Below, piece by piece: positions 61,210 to 64,000 of a DNA stretch of 64,000 nt. The stretch covers positions 19,532,501-19,596,500 of the forward strand of contig OY987269.1 in NCBI GenBank assembly GCA_963920665.1, given 5' to 3'. The notes under the pieces were generated by a model, which did not search any database, was not told where the DNA came from, and worked only from the letters and a program-made list of their open reading frames with translations. Position 1 is the first letter of the stretch, and each line of letters begins with the position of its first letter. The DNA is from Straminergon stramineum. Its lineage: Eukaryota; Streptophyta; Bryopsida; Hypnales; Calliergonaceae. The position numbers were made by a program, and so were the translations under genes.

Positions 61210-62025
61210 GAAGCACAAGTTTAAAGTAAGAAGAATCCATAATCACTATATCTCTAGAAAACACAAGAAAATAAGAGGAAAGAACAACAATAGAGATAAA
61301 AGGAACAAAAACTAGAAGGTGACAAGTGTTAAGAGGTAATAATAAGCAAGAAGTAAGATGTAACAAAAAGAAACAAGAAGTAAGAATTAAGATGCAATAA
61401 GAAGCAACAAGAAATACATTTTAAGATGCTATAAATAACAAGAAAAAACAAATCAAGATGCAACAAGAAACAACAAGAGAGACAAGTTAAGATGCAATAA
61501 AATGCAACAAATAACAAGAAAAACAAGAATTGAAAGGCAATAAGAAACACAAGTTAAAATGCATCAAGAAGAGATTAAAAGCAAGAATTAAGAAGCAATA
61601 AGAGACAAGAATTAGGAAACAAGAATTAAGACATAATAAAAGGAAACTAGAAGCAAGAAGCAAAAACTAAGAAGCAAGAAGAAGCAAGAATTTGAAAACA
61701 AGAATTAAGACATAACAAGAAGAAACTAGAAGCAAGAAGCAAAAACTAAGAAGCAAGAAGAGGCAAGAATTTGAAAACAAGAATTAAGAGGTAGAAACAA
61801 AAGACTAGAAGCAAGAATCAAGAACTAGGAAGCAAGAATTAAGACGTAACAAGCAAAAACTACAAGCAAGAATTAAGAATTAGAAAGTAAGAACTAAAAG
61901 GTAACAAGAAGAAACTAGAAGCAAGAATCAAGAACTAAGAAGCAACAAAAAATAAGAACTAATAAGAAAGAAGAAGCCAAAGCTACAAAACAACAAGAGA
62001 CAAAACCTAAGAGGCAACCAAAAAC
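61210..62025. repeat. Purine-rich minisatellite (AAGCAAGAATTAAGA units)
   Basis: Diverged units of about 15-25 bp built from AAGCAAGAA, AATTAAGA and AACAAGAA. A block of about 75 bp with AAACTAGAAGCAAGAAGC occurs twice at 61635-61790. The plus strand is nearly free of C and T runs. No coding frame is supported. Confidence 0.8.
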
Positions 62026-62027
62026 AA

Positions 62028-62081
62028 AGAAGAAGAAGAAGAAGAAGAAGAAGAAGAAGAAGAAGAAGAAGAAGAAGAAGA
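62028..62081. repeat. (AAG)n microsatellite, about 18 units
   Basis: An uninterrupted AAG/GAA run adjoining the purine-rich minisatellite. Confidence 0.95.
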
Positions 62082-62147
62082 GGTGGCTAGGGTTTCAAAA
62101 CCCTAAATCAATGGTGGCTACATAGAAGTAGCGGCTAGGGTTTTCAA

Positions 62148-62335
62148 ACTCTAGTCATGTGACTTATCCTAGTTATGCACATGACTTGCTTTAGTCATGT
62201 GACCTATCCTAGTCATGCACATGACTTGACGTAGTCATGTAACTTAACGTAGTCATGTGACTTATCCTAGTCATGCATATGACTTGCTTTAGTCATGTCA
62301 CTTGACGTAGTCATGCAACTTACTAAATCTGACTA
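62148..62335. repeat. AGTCATG array of 18- and 22-bp units
   Basis: About nine units alternate between forms like AGTCATGTGACTTATCCT and AGTCATGCACATGACTTGC. Each is near-palindromic. The AGTCAT core is shared with the array at 60.0-60.6 kb although unit lengths differ. Confidence 0.85.
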
Positions 62336-64000
62336 TACTAAGCAACTAAGCTATTTTAACAACAAAATTTGCTTCAAAGTGGATGTATGTTGCAATACAT
62401 TTCTACAAAATGTCTAAAAGAAAATTGCAAGGCCTTCAACACCTACAATTATGGCAAAAAAAGACAACTTAACAAATGTCTTACATCAATCAAAGTATAT
62501 ATGTCTATGCACTAAGTATATAAGAGTAAAAATATTTGATAGAAACACTATTTAAAAATATCTTTGAAGTAGAAAAAAGGATTATATTTTTATAGTCTAT
62601 ATCCTTCAAAAAACATTTAAGCAACCATCTTTTAATTGCAATACAAGCATGTGTATCGTAGTGAGCCTCAATCTTCATATGAATAATTTTGTGACTTCTA
62701 AATGGCCCTTTAAAGTCCCTCTATAAATATGACTTACATAACATTGCAGAGAACCTTTTTAAGAAAGAAACAAACTTCAATACATGATATATGTGAGTAT
62801 TTTATTTATATCCTTGATATTTGGAGGTCTAAAATTTTGACCTAGATTGGTCAAAATCAATTAAAACTTCTAGTTTTTATAATTTGTGTTTGTTTTAGTT
62901 TAAATGTGAACCACTTATAGTTTATCATTGGAAAAAAAAATTGTTCACTGGTTAGAACGTCCATTGAACAATACTTAAATATCTAACTTAGAAAATTTGA
63001 AGCCCAATAATAAAAAAATATAAATAGATAAAGGTTTGTCTCTAATTCATCCTTGAAGATTTCATCCAACACTTTATTTTAGCCTATAAGTCTAAATTCA
63101 TTTTTAATTTCAAAATTGGATTCTAAATGTCACTACATTTCAAGTTCCCTTTTTGACTTGAATTGGATGAACTTTCATATTTTTTATCTAAAACTAATAC
63201 TATTGAATATTCAATTTCATTGTTCTCTATCTTCCATAATTTTTATCTATTTTTTAAAGTGTGATATGTTATTAGAATTTTCTACAAATTAACTAAATGA
63301 TCTTGAATTCATATTTGGATTTAATAAATTTTTTGAGGTTTGACCTAAACCTCTAATTTGTAGCACAAATATAGTTTCTACAAGAAGAGAAAAAACTAAA
63401 TGCCAAATTTAAGGACATGCCTTGGAATTTGTTTCCACCACATTCTCATTCTCCAATGATTCAACAAGTATATTGTAATTGTATCATGAGCTCTGCTTTA
63501 ATCCATTTTTATTGCATTTATTGTGTTTTTGTATATAACTTAAATAACAACTTTTACAACAAGAGGTATAAATTAGATGTATGATCAAATTCTTTTCTTT
63601 CAACCTATTTTTTTCTACTTTTCCCTCTTTACTTTCTCTATATTATTTTCAATATTTTTTTTTTCCTTTATTTTTGGGGATAGTTTAGAATTGCAATCTT
63701 TAACTTTTATTACTACTAACTGATTTCTAATTACTTTAGAAATCAAACAATTGTAATGACATCAACTTCATAACTGCTAACTAAACATCTACTTAAGACT
63801 TTGAAACTTCGTTTGATCAACTATATGTATTGTAATTAATAATCTCTATATAATTCAAAGTCAAATCCCTATAAGGGGGTCATATTAATCTCCTAACCAT
63901 GTCCAAAGTTTTCAGTAGTAACTTGGAACCTACACTTCTTCTTCAAACACTTAGAGACTCTCAACACAAATCGCACTCCTCGCTTACTCTTGCTTCATGG
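62336..64000. other. AT-rich DNA, nothing recognised
   Basis: No supported frame, terminal repeat or RNA gene was found up to the window end. Confidence 0.5.

Larger units (their letters stand above)
59886..62335. mobile_element. Possible CACTA element: left end and subterminal arrays
   Basis: CACTACAACAAAATGG at 59886 has the form of a CACTA left terminus. It is followed by an AGTCAT-core array (59990-60580), a purine-rich minisatellite and a second AGTCAT array (62148-62335). CACTA elements carry such subterminal repeats as transposase binding sites. No matching right terminus was found before the window end and no transposase frame was seen, so the right limit given is only that of the second array. 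Confidence 0.45.

Noticed and set aside
60194..62335. CRISPR-like repeat arrays
   Set aside because: Repeats are contiguous and diverged, without uniform repeats and unique spacers, and the genome is eukaryotic.

Overview
The window looks like nuclear DNA of a land plant. Three genes are split by short GT-AG introns (about 0.1-0.9 kb) and belong to plant families: a MIP1 leucine-zipper/DUF547 protein, an NTF2-like protein and a plant-type WNK kinase. A fourth, small membrane-protein gene is interrupted by a stop codon. The compact introns, GC-richer gene islands and AT-rich, repeat-filled spaces suggest a bryophyte, perhaps a moss, but this is an inference and not a diagnosis.

Layout: 1-5.2 kb is AT-rich repeat-bearing DNA. 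From 5.2 to 13 kb lies a GC-richer leader and the eight-exon MIP1-zipper/DUF547 gene (+ strand, 906 codons). From 14 to 19.5 kb is a cluster of small terminal-inverted-repeat elements. From 19.9 to 23.7 kb is a seven-coding-exon gene for a 174-residue NTF2/SnoaL-like protein (+). From 24 to 34.9 kb is a long AT-rich stretch with dispersed repeats, a palindromic AAT/ATT microsatellite and a 36-bp minisatellite. From 34.9 to 40.7 kb is the leader and eight-exon WNK kinase gene (+, 809 residues). From 40.8 to 56 kb is a dense field of elements bounded by TTAA and starting CCCC; inside it sit a 40-bp perfect hairpin at 48.3 kb and the interrupted membrane-protein gene at 50.1-51.2 kb. From 56.5 to 62.4 kb are CACTA-like elements, large foldbacks, AGTCAT-core repeat arrays and purine- or pyrimidine-rich tracts. 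The last 1.6 kb shows nothing recognisable.

The three intact genes have no evident shared pathway; this is ordinary plant gene spacing, not an operon. The most unusual content is the mobile DNA: at least eight elements share TTAA at their ends and a CCCCTAAA-type inverted terminus, the pattern of piggyBac-like transposition, and one carries a 152-codon open frame. No transposase, reverse transcriptase, CRISPR array or rRNA was found. All coordinates come from reading the sequence; exon joins were checked for frame and splice-site consistency but not against transcripts.
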